Shown here: positions 7,900 to 16,492 of the stretch, one piece after another
How positions within the stretch are numbered: position 1 is the stretch's first letter
Layout of the letters: every line of letters begins with the position of its first letter
Origin: Streptomyces sp. Ncost-T10-10d
GTDB taxonomy: Bacteria; Actinomycetota; Actinomycetes; Streptomycetales; Streptomycetaceae
DNA length: 64,000 nucleotides
Reading direction: 5' to 3'
Assembly: GCF_900091955.1 (NCBI RefSeq)
Contig: NZ_FMDF01000207.1
Coordinates: 124,001-188,000 of the forward strand
The notes under the pieces: model-generated
Told to the model about the DNA's origin: nothing
What the model saw: only the letters and a program-made list of their open reading frames with translations
The model's database searches: none
Position numbers and translations under genes: made by a program

Positions 7900-9092
7900 C
7901 GCAGAGCCTCCTTCGCATCGGCGGGGAGCCGTACTTCGACGAGGAAGCCGCCGCCCGGCGCCGGGCCCGCACGCAGTTCGCCGCCCACCGCCGCGACACG
8001 CTCGCGCATGCCGAGCAGGCCGTGGCCGGAGACCCGGGTGCCGGACCGGTCCGGTCCCGGGCCGTTGTCCCTGATGCGCAGGTCGAGGGTCTGCGGGGCG
8101 TACCGCAGCTCGACGTCCACGGCCGCGCCGGGAGCGTGTCTGCGTGCGTTGGTGAGAGCTTCCTGGACGATCCGGTACGAGGTGAGTTCGATACCCGGGT
8201 CGAGCGGGGCCACGGGGCCGCTGACGATCAGCCGGGTGCTCGCGCCGCCGGCCGCGCGGGCCTCGTCCAGCAGCTCGTTGAGCTGGGTCAGGCCTGGCTG
8301 GGGCTTGCGGGTGACCGGTGGTGCGCCCGCGTCCTCGCGCAGTACGCCGAGCAGTCGGCGCATCTCCGTCAGCGCGGCGCGTGCCGTGTCGCCGATGTCC
8401 AGCAGCCGTTTCGCCCCGGCCTCCGGCATGTCCGGGGTGGTGAGGCGGGCGGTCTCCGCCTGGACGGAGATCATCGAGATGTGATGGGCGACGACGTCGT
8501 GGAGTTCGCGGGCGATGCGGGCCCGTTCGCCGCGTGCCGCGTGTTCGAGGAGCGTGTTCGCGATGGCCCGTTCGGTGGCATCGCGAGCCACCGCCTCGGC
8601 CCGGGTACGACGGCCGTTGCCGTCCGCGACCGCCGCCGCCGCGAGCACGGCGGCCGACACGGCGTACACGCGCAGTCCCGTGTCGTCGGGGTCGGTGAGC
8701 GCCACCGCGACGTACGGCAGCACGAGCAGCACGGCCAGGCGGCGGGAGCCGCGGCTGCCGAGGTGATGCAGTACGAGCAGCTGGGCGACGAGCCCGGCGA
8801 CGGTCAGGTCCCGGTAGCCCACGAGTGCCAGGAGACTCGCCGCGGTGACGGCGGTGGCCGCGGCGGCCGGGTGGACGCGCAGAAGCGCCAGCGGCACCGT
8901 GGTGCACAGGCCGAGCAGTATGGCGAGCGGCAGCGTGAGCGGAAGGTCCGACGGCCCGGCCGCGGCGCGGCCGGCGCTCTCCACGGCCGCGAGCAGCCCG
9001 AGCGCCGCCGCGGCCACCGCCGGGCCGTCGGGCGAGGCGGCGATCCTCCGCGCCCTCCGCACGATTCCTTCGCTCATGCACGCCATTGTCAT
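7896..9092 (-). CDS. Sensor histidine kinase (HisKA_3 type)
   Basis: About 398 residues. The N-terminal half has five or six hydrophobic membrane segments with short loops, so the sensor is intramembrane. The dimerisation helix carries the phosphorylated His in RIARELHDVVAHHISM. The ATPase domain shows YRIVQEALTNARRHA (N box), RDNGPG (G1) and GHGLLGMRERV (G2). It would autophosphorylate and pass phosphate to the overlapping regulator. Three in-frame ATGs sit within 16 bases (9092, 9086, 9077). I chose 9092 because AAAGGG lies ten bases upstream. Frames extending further would run into the divergent ABC promoter. Confidence 0.92.
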   Translation of the reverse strand: MTMACMSEGIVRRARRIAASPDGPAVAAAALGLLAAVESAGRAAAGPSDLPLTLPLAILLGLCTTVPLALLRVHPAAAATAVTAASLLALVGYRDLTVAGLVAQLLVLHHLGSRGSRRLAVLLVLPYVAVALTDPDDTGLRVYAVSAAVLAAAAVADGNGRRTRAEAVARDATERAIANTLLEHAARGERARIARELHDVVAHHISMISVQAETARLTTPDMPEAGAKRLLDIGDTARAALTEMRRLLGVLREDAGAPPVTRKPQPGLTQLNELLDEARAAGGASTRLIVSGPVAPLDPGIELTSYRIVQEALTNARRHAPGAAVDVELRYAPQTLDLRIRDNGPGPDRSGTRVSGHGLLGMRERVAAVGGELRAGPAPGGGFLVEVRLPADAKEALR

Positions 9093-9247
9093 GGCGTCGG
9101 CGCCCTTTGGCGTCCCCCTGCCCAGCCGTCCTCGCCGTCCCCCACGCGGGGGATGGCGACAAGCCGCCGTCCCCCGCGCAAGGGGCGTCGAAGAGCGCTC
9201 CCTCGCGTGACGACCGCGGGCCTGCCGTCTCCCTAGCCTTCTGCACC

Positions 9248-10255
9248 ATGGAAGCAACCGTGGCAGCAACCATCCAAGTCCGGGGACTGCGCAAACAGTT
9301 CGGGCAGACCGTCGCCGTCGACGACCTGTCCTTCACCGTGCGCCCCGGCCAGGTCACCGGCTTCGTCGGACCCAACGGCGCGGGCAAGTCCACCACCATG
9401 CGCATGCTCCTCGGTCTGGACGCGCCCGACGCGGGCAGCGCCCTGATCGGCGGGCGGCCCTACGCGTCGCTGCGCCGGCCGCTGACCGAGGTCGGGGCCC
9501 TGCTGGACGCGGCGGCCGTGCACCCGAGCCGCCGCGGCCGCGACCATCTGCTGTGGCTGGCGCACACGCACGGGCTGCCGGGCCGACGGGTGGATCAGGT
9601 GCTGGAACAGGTCGGTCTCGCGACGGCCGCACGGCGGCGGGCAGGCACCTACTCGCTGGGCATGCGGCAGCGGCTGGGGATCGCGGCGGCGCTGCTCGGC
9701 GATCCGCCGGTGCTGCTGCTCGACGAACCGGTCAACGGGCTCGACCCGGAAGGCATCCGGTGGATCCGCGGCTTTCTGCGGGCTCTGGCCCGCGAGGGCC
9801 GTGCGGTGCTGGTCTCCAGTCATCTGATGAGCGAGCTCCAGGACTCCGCCGACCACCTGGTGGTCATCGGCCGCGGCCGGCTCATCGCCGACACCTCCGT
9901 GGCCGAACTCCTGGCCGCCGCCTCCGGCGACCGGGTCGCGCTGCGCACCTCCGCGCGTACGGACGCCATGTCGCTGCTGGCCCGGGAGGGCGGGACCGTC
10001 GCCGCCAACGGGCCGGACTCGCTGACCGTCACCGGCCTGGCCGCGGAACGGATCACCGCGCTGCTCGGCGCGGCCGGGGTGCCGTTCTCCGAAGTCGGCT
10101 CGGACCGGGCGACGCTGGAGGAGGCGTACATGGAACTGACCCGGGACGCAGCGGAGTTCCGGGCCACGGAGGGCTTCCCCGCCACGGATGAGTCCCGGGC
10201 CGTGGAGGGGTTCGTGGCCGGCACCGCCCGCGACGGCGAGGAGTCGACCTCATGA
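9248..10255 (+). CDS. ABC transporter ATP-binding protein
   Basis: 335 residues with the motifs of a drug/bacitracin-type exporter ATPase: Walker A GPNGAGKSTT, the signature YSLGMRQRLG, Walker B VLLLDEPVNGLDPEG and the switch His in VSSHLM. After residue 220 there is a C-terminal extension like DrrA/CcmA-family ATPases, ending in three degenerate repeats of the type E-F-R/V-A-T-E-G-F/P-A. The ATG at 9248 is chosen over the earlier in-frame ATG, which would overlap the kinase promoter. The gene overlaps the first permease by four bases. Substrate is unknown; control by the divergent two-component system is inferred. Confidence 0.93.
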   Translation: MEATVAATIQVRGLRKQFGQTVAVDDLSFTVRPGQVTGFVGPNGAGKSTTMRMLLGLDAPDAGSALIGGRPYASLRRPLTEVGALLDAAAVHPSRRGRDHLLWLAHTHGLPGRRVDQVLEQVGLATAARRRAGTYSLGMRQRLGIAAALLGDPPVLLLDEPVNGLDPEGIRWIRGFLRALAREGRAVLVSSHLMSELQDSADHLVVIGRGRLIADTSVAELLAAASGDRVALRTSARTDAMSLLAREGGTVAANGPDSLTVTGLAAERITALLGAAGVPFSEVGSDRATLEEAYMELTRDAAEFRATEGFPATDESRAVEGFVAGTARDGEESTS

Positions 10256-11820
10256 CCGCACCCGCCGTCACCCCTTACCGATCCCCACTGCCACCCGCCC
10301 GCGACGGATTCCCGCAGTTGCTGCACTCCGAGTGGACCAAGGCCCGCAGCGTGCGCCGGTGGAGCGTCACCCTGCTCGCCGCCGTCGTGATCACCGTCTT
10401 CGTCGCACTGCTCTCCGCCCTCAGCGGCAGCTTCGACGTCGACGGCAGTCCGCCGCCACCGACGAAGGGCCCGGACGGCGCCCCCGTCACCGACAGCTTC
10501 CCCTTCGTCCACCAGCAGCTGACCGGCGACGGCAGCATCACGGCCCGGGTGTCACCGCTCACCGGCCGCGAAGGGCACATCGCGCCCTGGGCCAAGGCCG
10601 GGGTCATCATCAAGGCGAGCACCGACGCGGGATCGCCGTACGCGGCCGTCATGCTCACGCCGGCGCACGGGGTCCGGCTCCAGTCGGACTTCACCCACGA
10701 CACGGCAGGCAGCAGTGCCTCCGGCACCGAGCCGCGCTGGCTGCGGCTCACCCGCTCCGGCAGCGTACTCACCGCGTCCGAGTCGGCCGACGGCAAGAAG
10801 TGGACCGAGGTCGGCAGGGCCACCCCGGCCGGACTGCCGAGGACCGTCCGGGCGGGCCTGTTCGCGGCCACGCCCGAACTCGTCACGGTGCAGAGGCACT
10901 TCGGCTCCACATCCGTCGGCGGCGGTCCGTCCGAGGTCACCGCCTCCTTCGACCGGATCACGGTCGAAGGCAACCGGGGCACGGCCGACGACGGCAACCA
11001 GGACGTGGTGGCCGACGGCGACCAGGACAACGGCACCTGGCGCCAGGACCGGGTCGGTGCCGATCCCACCAGGGCCGCCGGGAGCCCGGACCGCTCGACG
11101 CAGACGTCCGGCGCCTGGACCCTGACCGGCTCCGGCGACATCGGCCCCCTGGTCCCGGACGCCGATCTTACCCAACGGTCCCTCAGCGGGGCCCAGATCG
11201 GGCTGATCCCGCTGGCAGCGCTGGGGGTGCTGTTCATCACCGCCGAATACCGGCGGGGCATGATCCGCACGACGCTGACGGCGGGCCCGCGCCGGGGCCG
11301 GATGCTCGCCGCCAAGGCCCTCGTACTCGCCGGAATCGCCTTCCTGACCGGGCTGTTCGCCGCCGTGCTCTCCTTCCTGCTCGCCGAACCGGCACTACGG
11401 AACAACAGACCCAACCCCGCGTCGTACCCCGAAGCCGCGCTCACCGACGGCCCGGTGCTGCGTGCCGTACTCGGCACCGCCCTGCTGCTGGCCGCCGTCG
11501 CCGTGCTGGCCCTGGCCGTCGGCGCGCTGCTCCGGAACACGGCCGCCGCGGTGACGCTGATCGTGGTGGTGTTCGTACTGCCGATGGTCCTGCTTGCCGG
11601 GCTGCCCGTCGACACGGCGCACTGGGTGATGAAGGTGACTCCGATCGCCGGGTTCGCCGTGCAGCAGACGACACCGCGATACGACTTCGTGAGCACCGTC
11701 TGCCTGCCCGAGGACAGCTGCTACCCGCAGGGCCCGTGGACCGGACTCGCGGTGCTGTGCGCGTACGCGGCTGTCGCCCTGGGCCTTGCCATGTGGCGGC
11801 TGCGCAGGCGGGACGCATGA
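10252..11820 (+). CDS. ABC-2 type permease with large extracytoplasmic insert
   Basis: 522 residues. After LLHSEWTKARSVRRWS and TM1 (about residues 30-55) there is a roughly 240-residue soluble segment, mostly beta-rich (DGSITARVSPL, HIAPWAKAGVIIKAS, AAVMLTPAHGVRLQSDF). It resembles the concanavalin-like DUF1349 fold. The remaining five TMs follow, with EYRRGMIRTTLTAGPRRGRML between helices as in ABC-2 subunits. The topology places the insert outside the membrane. It may bind the exported compound, a wall polymer or a drug. The start overlaps the ATPase stop (ATGA) and the next permease overlaps its stop, so the three genes form one operon. Confidence 0.88.
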   Translation: MTAPAVTPYRSPLPPARDGFPQLLHSEWTKARSVRRWSVTLLAAVVITVFVALLSALSGSFDVDGSPPPPTKGPDGAPVTDSFPFVHQQLTGDGSITARVSPLTGREGHIAPWAKAGVIIKASTDAGSPYAAVMLTPAHGVRLQSDFTHDTAGSSASGTEPRWLRLTRSGSVLTASESADGKKWTEVGRATPAGLPRTVRAGLFAATPELVTVQRHFGSTSVGGGPSEVTASFDRITVEGNRGTADDGNQDVVADGDQDNGTWRQDRVGADPTRAAGSPDRSTQTSGAWTLTGSGDIGPLVPDADLTQRSLSGAQIGLIPLAALGVLFITAEYRRGMIRTTLTAGPRRGRMLAAKALVLAGIAFLTGLFAAVLSFLLAEPALRNNRPNPASYPEAALTDGPVLRAVLGTALLLAAVAVLALAVGALLRNTAAAVTLIVVVFVLPMVLLAGLPVDTAHWVMKVTPIAGFAVQQTTPRYDFVSTVCLPEDSCYPQGPWTGLAVLCAYAAVALGLAMWRLRRRDA

Positions 11821-12593
11821 GGGGCGCCCTGCACGCGGAGTGGACGAAGCTCCGTACTCTGCCCAGCACCTGGTGGCTGCTGCTCGCCGTCGCCGCACTC
11901 ACGACGGCGCTCGGCGCGGCGGCCACCGGCTCCGTCTCGACCGACCAGTGCCCGTCCCCGGACAAGTGCCACGAGGACACGGTCAAGCTCTGCCTGACCG
12001 GTGTCTGGCTCGGCCAGGCGGCAGTCGCCGTTCTCGCAGTGCTGGCCATGAGCAGTGAGTACGGCACGGGCACCATCCGCGTCACGCTGGCGGCGCTGCC
12101 CGGCCGCGCCCGGGTCCTCGCCGCGAAGGCGACGGTCGTCACCGGGGCCGTCATGGCGGCGGGCACACTCGCGGTCCTCGGCTCACTGCTGGCCGGCCGT
12201 CTCCTCCTCCCCGCCAACGGCTTCGGCACGGCCGCACTCTCCCTCACCGGGCTCCCGACCCTGCGCGCAGCGGCGGGCTCGGTGCTCTACCTGGCCCTGA
12301 TCGCCCTGCTCTCCCTGGGGACGGCGACAGTTGTACGGGACACGGCCGGCGCGATCACGGCGGTGCTCGGCCTGCTGTACGCCTTTCCCGTGGTGGCTCT
12401 GATGGTCGCCGACGAGACCTGGCGGGAGCGGCTGCAGGAGCTCGCCCCCTCGTCGGCGGGCCTGGCGGTCCAGGCAACCCAGAACCTGGACAGCCTGCCG
12501 ATCGCCCCTTGGCCGGGCCTCGGCGTCCTCGCTGCCTGGGCGGGAGCGGCGCTGCTGGCGGGGGCGGCGATGTTCCGGCTGCGGGACGCGTGA
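11817..12593 (+). CDS. ABC-2 type permease
   Basis: 258 residues, six predicted membrane helices, starting at ATG within the ATGA overlap with the larger permease. It begins LHAEWTKLRTLPSTWW, the typical cytosolic lead-in of this family, and has SSEYGTGTIRVTLAALPGRARVL between TM2 and TM3, matching the coupling region of its partner. It has only a short extracytoplasmic loop with a CPSPDKC cysteine pair, so the large insert is specific to the partner subunit. The two permeases would form a heterodimer driven by the ATPase. Confidence 0.9.
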   Translation: MRGALHAEWTKLRTLPSTWWLLLAVAALTTALGAAATGSVSTDQCPSPDKCHEDTVKLCLTGVWLGQAAVAVLAVLAMSSEYGTGTIRVTLAALPGRARVLAAKATVVTGAVMAAGTLAVLGSLLAGRLLLPANGFGTAALSLTGLPTLRAAAGSVLYLALIALLSLGTATVVRDTAGAITAVLGLLYAFPVVALMVADETWRERLQELAPSSAGLAVQATQNLDSLPIAPWPGLGVLAAWAGAALLAGAAMFRLRDA

Positions 12594-12620
12594 GGGGCGG
12601 GTGCCCCGGCTTCCTCACGC
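12588..12620. terminator. Bidirectional hairpin between ABC operon and HAD gene
   Basis: GCGTGAGG and CCTCACGC form an 8-base stem that contains both convergent stop codons, with an inner GGC/GCC pairing in the loop. It can end transcription from both sides. Confidence 0.5.
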
Positions 12621-13430
12621 CCCCAGCCGCTCCAGCAGGGCGGGGAGATCGGCGAAGGAGTCGATCACATGGTCCGGGGTGCCGTCGGCCGCCCGGTGTG
12701 TCTCGGGGAGGTACTTGCCGGTCCTGACGAGTACACCGGTGAGCCCGGCGCGCTGGGCCGCCAGGACGTCGGACTCGATGTCGTCGCCGACCATCAGGGC
12801 GTGGGGCGCGGCGGCGCCGAGATGTGCCAGGGCCGTGGCGAAGAACGACCCGGCGGGTTTGCCGGTGATCACCGCCTCGACGCGGGCGGCCCGCTCCAGT
12901 CCCAGGAGGAAGGCCCCGGTGTCGAGGTCGAGTCCGGCGGCCGTGCGCCAGTACATGTTCCGGTGCATGGCGACGAGCCGGGCACCGCGCTGCACATGAC
13001 GGAAGGCGCGGTTGAGCGCCGCGTAGGTGAAGTCGTCCCCGGCCCCGCCGAGGACGACGACATCCGGCGCCCCGCCATCGGCCGAACCGGATTCCTCCTC
13101 GTCCTGGTCGACGAGTGTCACGCCCGTCAGATCGTCCCGGACATCGCCGGTGTTGATCAGTAGACAGCGGGCCCCGGGATGGTGTTCCCGCAGGTGAGCG
13201 GCGGTGACGGCGGGGGCGGTGAGAATGTCGTCGGCGGAAACGGGGAAGCCCTCGCCCACCAGCTTCCCGGCGATCGAGGCGCGGGTGCGGGAGGTGGTGT
13301 TGGTGACCAGCGCCAGCGGGATGCCCGCCTCGCGCAGCCGTTCCATGGCCGCCACGGTGCCGGGCAGCGGCTTCCAGGACACCGTGAGCACACCGTCGAT
13401 GTCGATCAGGACCGCTCCGATTCGTTCCAT
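12615..13430 (-). CDS. HAD-superfamily class IIA hydrolase
   Basis: 271 residues from an ATG at 13430. Motif I is VLIDIDGVLTVS, with the nucleophile Asp followed by the acid/base Asp. Motif II is LVTNTTS, the conserved Lys is in ITGKPAGSFF and motif III/IV is LMVGDDIESDV. A C2-type cap lies between motifs II and III, which is class IIA, as in NagD and LHPP. It probably dephosphorylates a small phosphate ester or phospholysine/pyrophosphate. The gene is monocistronic, convergent with the ABC operon and divergent from the phosphoribosyltransferase gene with a 119-base promoter interval. Confidence 0.9.
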   Translation of the reverse strand: MERIGAVLIDIDGVLTVSWKPLPGTVAAMERLREAGIPLALVTNTTSRTRASIAGKLVGEGFPVSADDILTAPAVTAAHLREHHPGARCLLINTGDVRDDLTGVTLVDQDEEESGSADGGAPDVVVLGGAGDDFTYAALNRAFRHVQRGARLVAMHRNMYWRTAAGLDLDTGAFLLGLERAARVEAVITGKPAGSFFATALAHLGAAAPHALMVGDDIESDVLAAQRAGLTGVLVRTGKYLPETHRAADGTPDHVIDSFADLPALLERLGA

Positions 13431-13549
13431 GCAGCCGACCCTGCCCGAGTTGCGCGGCCGCCGCACATGGAGTTGTTTCGAAGTAGGGAACCAGGTGGGG
13501 TGCGTACCCACGTGGTCCCTGACTCTCCCCTGGTTGGGGGTGAACAACC

Positions 13550-14212
13550 GTGTTGTTCGCCGATCGCGAGGACGCGGGACAGCAGCTGGCCGAGGCGCTC
13601 CGCCATCTGGAGCGGGAGAACCCGGTCGTGCTGGGCCTGCCCCGTGGCGGAGTCCCGGTGGCCTTCCAGGTGGCGCGGATGCTCGGCGCGCAGCTCGATG
13701 TGATCGTGGTCCGCAAACTCGGCGTGCCGCACCACGAGGAAGTGGCGTTCGGCGCCATCGGCGAGGGCGGGGTGCGGGTCATCAACGAGGACGTCGTCAG
13801 CCACCTCTGGGCCGGGAAGCAGGATCTCGCGGCGGTCGAGCGGGTCGAGGCGGCGGAGCTCGTACGCCGGGCGCAGACGTACCGCGCGGGCAGGCCGCGG
13901 ACGCCGCTCGAAGGCCGGACCGTCATCGTCGTGGACGACGGCGTCGCGACCGGCGCCACGGCCGAGGCCGCCTGCCGGGTGGTACGGGCGCAGAACCCGG
14001 CACGTCTGCTGGCGGCGGTACCTGTGGCGCCACCGGACGCGGTCGCCCGGCTGCGACAGTGCGCGGACGAGGTGGTGTGTCTGTCCACGCCGCACCTGTT
14101 CTACGCCGTCGGCGAGTGGTACCGGGACTTTTCGCAGACCTCCGACGAAGAGGTCATCTCCCTGCTGGCACAGGCCCGGTACACCGGACAGGTGCCGCCC
14201 GGCAGCGACTGA
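13550..14212 (+). CDS. Phosphoribosyltransferase-family protein
   Basis: 220 residues from a GTG start. The PRPP-binding loop reads VIVVDDGVATGATA, the family signature, and an N-terminal GLPRGGVPVAFQVA segment matches the loop that holds pyrophosphate. These stand-alone type I PRTases of Streptomyces are predicted cytoplasmic enzymes whose base acceptor is not known. The C-terminus (YRDFSQTSDEEVISLL) is characteristic of the subgroup fused or linked to dienelactone hydrolases. No hydrolase lies next to it here. It is convergent with a secreted peptidase. Confidence 0.88.
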   Translation: MLFADREDAGQQLAEALRHLERENPVVLGLPRGGVPVAFQVARMLGAQLDVIVVRKLGVPHHEEVAFGAIGEGGVRVINEDVVSHLWAGKQDLAAVERVEAAELVRRAQTYRAGRPRTPLEGRTVIVVDDGVATGATAEAACRVVRAQNPARLLAAVPVAPPDAVARLRQCADEVVCLSTPHLFYAVGEWYRDFSQTSDEEVISLLAQARYTGQVPPGSD

Positions 14213-14228
14213 GCGGGGACGGCCCCGC
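14213..14228. terminator. Hairpin between convergent PRTase and S33 peptidase
   Basis: GCGGGG and CCCCGC pair with a 4-base loop in the 37-base gap. It is short and has no T-run, so the call is tentative. Confidence 0.35.
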
Positions 14229-14249
14229 CCGGTCGCCGCCACGTCGCGG

Positions 14250-15755
14250 TCAGTCCGCGCAGTACGCGTCCTGCTCCGGCCGTGTCCCCGTGTTCAGGAA
14301 CGCGGTGACCGCGCGGTCGCCGCAGGCGTTCCCGTGGCCCAGGTACATGCCGTGCCCACCGTGGTCGACGGCCACCAGGCGGGCCCGGTCGCCGAAGGCC
14401 GCGCGCATCTTCAGGGCGCCGGAGTACGGGGTCGCCGGGTCGCGCAGGCCCTGGATCATCAGGACGTTGGACGGTCCCTGGTCCGTGATCCTGGTCGGCT
14501 GCTCGGCGGGGGCGTCCTTCCAGAAGGTGCACGGGGTGATGTTCGCCGTCATCCCGGCGGTCAGCGGGTACTTCACGCGGTCGGCGGCGACGGCCCGCGC
14601 ATACGAGGAGACCGTGCCCTGCCAGCGCACGTCGTTGCAGACCACGCCGACCGTGACGGCCGCGTCCGCGTCCGGGATCGGCCCGCTCAGCGCATCGGGC
14701 AGGACCGGCTTCACCGAGGGGTCCCCGGCCGCCCGGACGAGCCCCGCCAGCCCGGCAAAGGCGTCGTCCTCATACAGGGCCAGCTGGACCGCCTGGCGCA
14801 GCCGGTTGCCGGTCAGCGGGACGCCCGGCGTGGTGGACTCCCTCGGTTCACGGTCCAGTCGCGCCGCCAGGTCCAGCACCAGCGGCTGCACGTCCTCGGC
14901 CCGCTGCGCGAGTCGCAGCCCCTCCGCGTCCCTGGCCGGGTCCGAGGCCCAGCGCGCGAAGTCGGGGAAGCGGTCGGCCGCTCCCACCGCCATGTTCGCC
15001 AGCCAGCCCTTGGCGACGCGCGACGGGTTCGGGTCGCCGCTGCTGTCCAGCACCCAACGGTCGGTGTGCTGCGGGTACTTCTGCGCGTACACGGCTCCCA
15101 CGTACGTGCCGTACGAGCTCCCCCAGGCCGACAGCTTCTCCTCGCCGAGGGCCTGCCGGAAGCGGTCGATGTCCCGCACTTCATTGGCCGTGGTGAGGCT
15201 CTTCAGCATCGCTCCGCCGTTGCGGGCGCAGGCCTCGGCGGTACGCCGGGAGCGTGTCACGTTCTCGGTGATCGAGCCGTCGGCGCCGGGCCAGGCCCGC
15301 AGGTTCACGATCTCCCGGTCCTCCGGGTCGAGCCCGCAGCTCGCCTTCGGGCTGCCGCCGACCCCGCGCGGGTCGAGGCTCACGATGTCGTACCGCCCCT
15401 CCGTCTCCCGCTGCAACCGCTCCCCCTTCTGCGTCACCCGCTGCACCCCGGAGGAGCCCGGACCACCTGGAATCACGATCAGCGTCCCGCGCCGGGCGGC
15501 CGGGCGGTTGCTGCGGACCCGGGTCACCGCGAGGGAGATCTGCGGGCCGTCCGGGTCGCGGTAGTCGAGCGGTACGGGAAGTTCGGCGCACTCCTGCCCG
15601 GCGGGCCCGCCGTCCTGTGCACACGGCCGCCAGGAGAGCGCGGTTGCGGGGTTGGCCGACGCGGCGGCCTGCGAGGGCGCGGCCCCGGTGAGCGCGGTGG
15701 CGACGGCGGTGACGGACAGGGCGACGAACGCGGCGGATTTTCCGTAAGTCCTCAT
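14250..15755 (-). CDS. Secreted S33 aminopeptidase (tripeptidyl aminopeptidase type)
   Basis: 501 residues. The ATG at 15755 gives a clean signal peptide (MRTYGKSAAFVALSV, hydrophobic core, then APSQAAA); further upstream starts would spoil it. The alpha/beta hydrolase core shows VIPGGPGSSG (oxyanion loop) and the nucleophile elbow WGSSYGTYVG. Near the end VDHGGHGMYLG carries the catalytic His, within a TAP-like C-terminal domain. This matches the Streptomyces SlpD/SlpE and tripeptidyl aminopeptidase group, which trims N-terminal tripeptides from extracellular proteins. Cys residues at 45-60 and at the extreme C-terminus (DAYCAD) may form disulfides. The gene is monocistronic. Confidence 0.92.
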   Translation of the reverse strand: MRTYGKSAAFVALSVTAVATALTGAAPSQAAASANPATALSWRPCAQDGGPAGQECAELPVPLDYRDPDGPQISLAVTRVRSNRPAARRGTLIVIPGGPGSSGVQRVTQKGERLQRETEGRYDIVSLDPRGVGGSPKASCGLDPEDREIVNLRAWPGADGSITENVTRSRRTAEACARNGGAMLKSLTTANEVRDIDRFRQALGEEKLSAWGSSYGTYVGAVYAQKYPQHTDRWVLDSSGDPNPSRVAKGWLANMAVGAADRFPDFARWASDPARDAEGLRLAQRAEDVQPLVLDLAARLDREPRESTTPGVPLTGNRLRQAVQLALYEDDAFAGLAGLVRAAGDPSVKPVLPDALSGPIPDADAAVTVGVVCNDVRWQGTVSSYARAVAADRVKYPLTAGMTANITPCTFWKDAPAEQPTRITDQGPSNVLMIQGLRDPATPYSGALKMRAAFGDRARLVAVDHGGHGMYLGHGNACGDRAVTAFLNTGTRPEQDAYCAD

Positions 15756-15910
15756 GCCGCAAGCCTTGTTGAGCGCGCGTCCGCAACCCATCCGGGAGGC
15801 ATGACGGAATGCGGTGGGGTTAGCCCCCGGCCGCGCAATGCGGGAGACGAGAAGCCCCATCACACTTTGCGGGATGGGGACTTCGCGCTCGCATGTGCCG
15901 GTTGGAGCGG

Positions 15911-16126
15911 TCAGACGGCGCCGAACTCTCCGGCCTTGACGCCCGCCACGAATGAAGCGAACGAGGCAGCGGGAACGTCCAGCACCGGGCCGCCGGGGTT
16001 CTTGGAGTCGCGGACGGGGACCACGCCGCGCGGGGCGACGAGGTTGGCGGCGACCTCGATGCAGTTGCCACCGTTGTTGCTGTACGAAGACTTGAACCAG
16101 CGGGGGGACTCGGTCGTGGTCGTCAC
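15911..16126 (-). CDS. DUF397 small protein, copy 1
   Basis: 71 residues from GTG at 16126, with AAGGGAG five bases upstream. It shows the DUF397 signature WFKSSYSNNGGNCIEVA, VRDSKNPGGPVL and FASFVAGVKAGEF. DUF397 proteins are partners, possibly antitoxin-like or anti-regulators, of XRE/DUF5753 regulators in Streptomyces (the whiJ and bld-type loci). This copy is almost identical to the next upstream gene and lies 150 bases further from the regulator. Confidence 0.9.
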   Translation of the reverse strand: MTTTTESPRWFKSSYSNNGGNCIEVAANLVAPRGVVPVRDSKNPGGPVLDVPAASFASFVAGVKAGEFGAV

Positions 16127-16213
16127 GCGGCTCCCTTGTGAGTTCGTCACGCGCGCCAGGTGCCCTCCGTGCTGCCTTGGCAAACCGGAGGCAGCCGCCT
16201 GCGGCCGGAACTC

Positions 16214-16248
16214 GACCGCCCCGCCATACGCTGCACGGCGGGGCGGTC
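16214..16248 (-). terminator. Hairpin between the two DUF397 genes
   Basis: GACCGCCCCGCC pairs perfectly with GGCGGGGCGGTC (12 bases) around an 11-base loop. It would end the XRE/DUF397 copy 2 transcript and leaves DUF397 copy 1 to its own promoter or to read-through. Confidence 0.65.
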
Positions 16249-16276
16249 GCAGATCACGTGCGTGGGGACCGGTGGC

Positions 16277-16492
16277 TCAGACGGCGCCGAACTCCCCGCC
16301 CTTGACGCCCGCCACGAAGGAGGCGAACGAGACAGCGGGAACGTTCAGCACCGGGCCGCCGGGGTTCTTGGAGTCGCGGACGGGGACCACGCCGCGCGGG
16401 GCGACGAGGTTGACGGCGACCTCCACGCAGTCGCCGCCGTTGTTGCTGTACGAAGACTTGAACCAGCGGGGGGACTCGGTCGTGGTTGTCAC
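16277..16492 (-). CDS. DUF397 small protein, copy 2
   Basis: 71 residues from a GTG that overlaps the stop of the XRE regulator (GTGA), so it is translated together with it. The signature is WFKSSYSNNGGDCVEVA, VRDSKNPGGPVL and ASFVAGVKGGEF. It differs from copy 1 at only a few positions, and the similarity extends over the full gene, so one is a recent tandem copy. This is the cognate partner of the regulator by position. Confidence 0.92.
   Translation of the reverse strand: MTTTTESPRWFKSSYSNNGGDCVEVAVNLVAPRGVVPVRDSKNPGGPVLNVPAVSFASFVAGVKGGEFGAV

Noticed and set aside
7213..9405. A 730-residue minus-strand ORF covering the two-component genes
   Set aside because: It is the response-regulator frame read upstream through the histidine kinase in the wrong frame; the real genes overlap by ATGA and have their own motifs.
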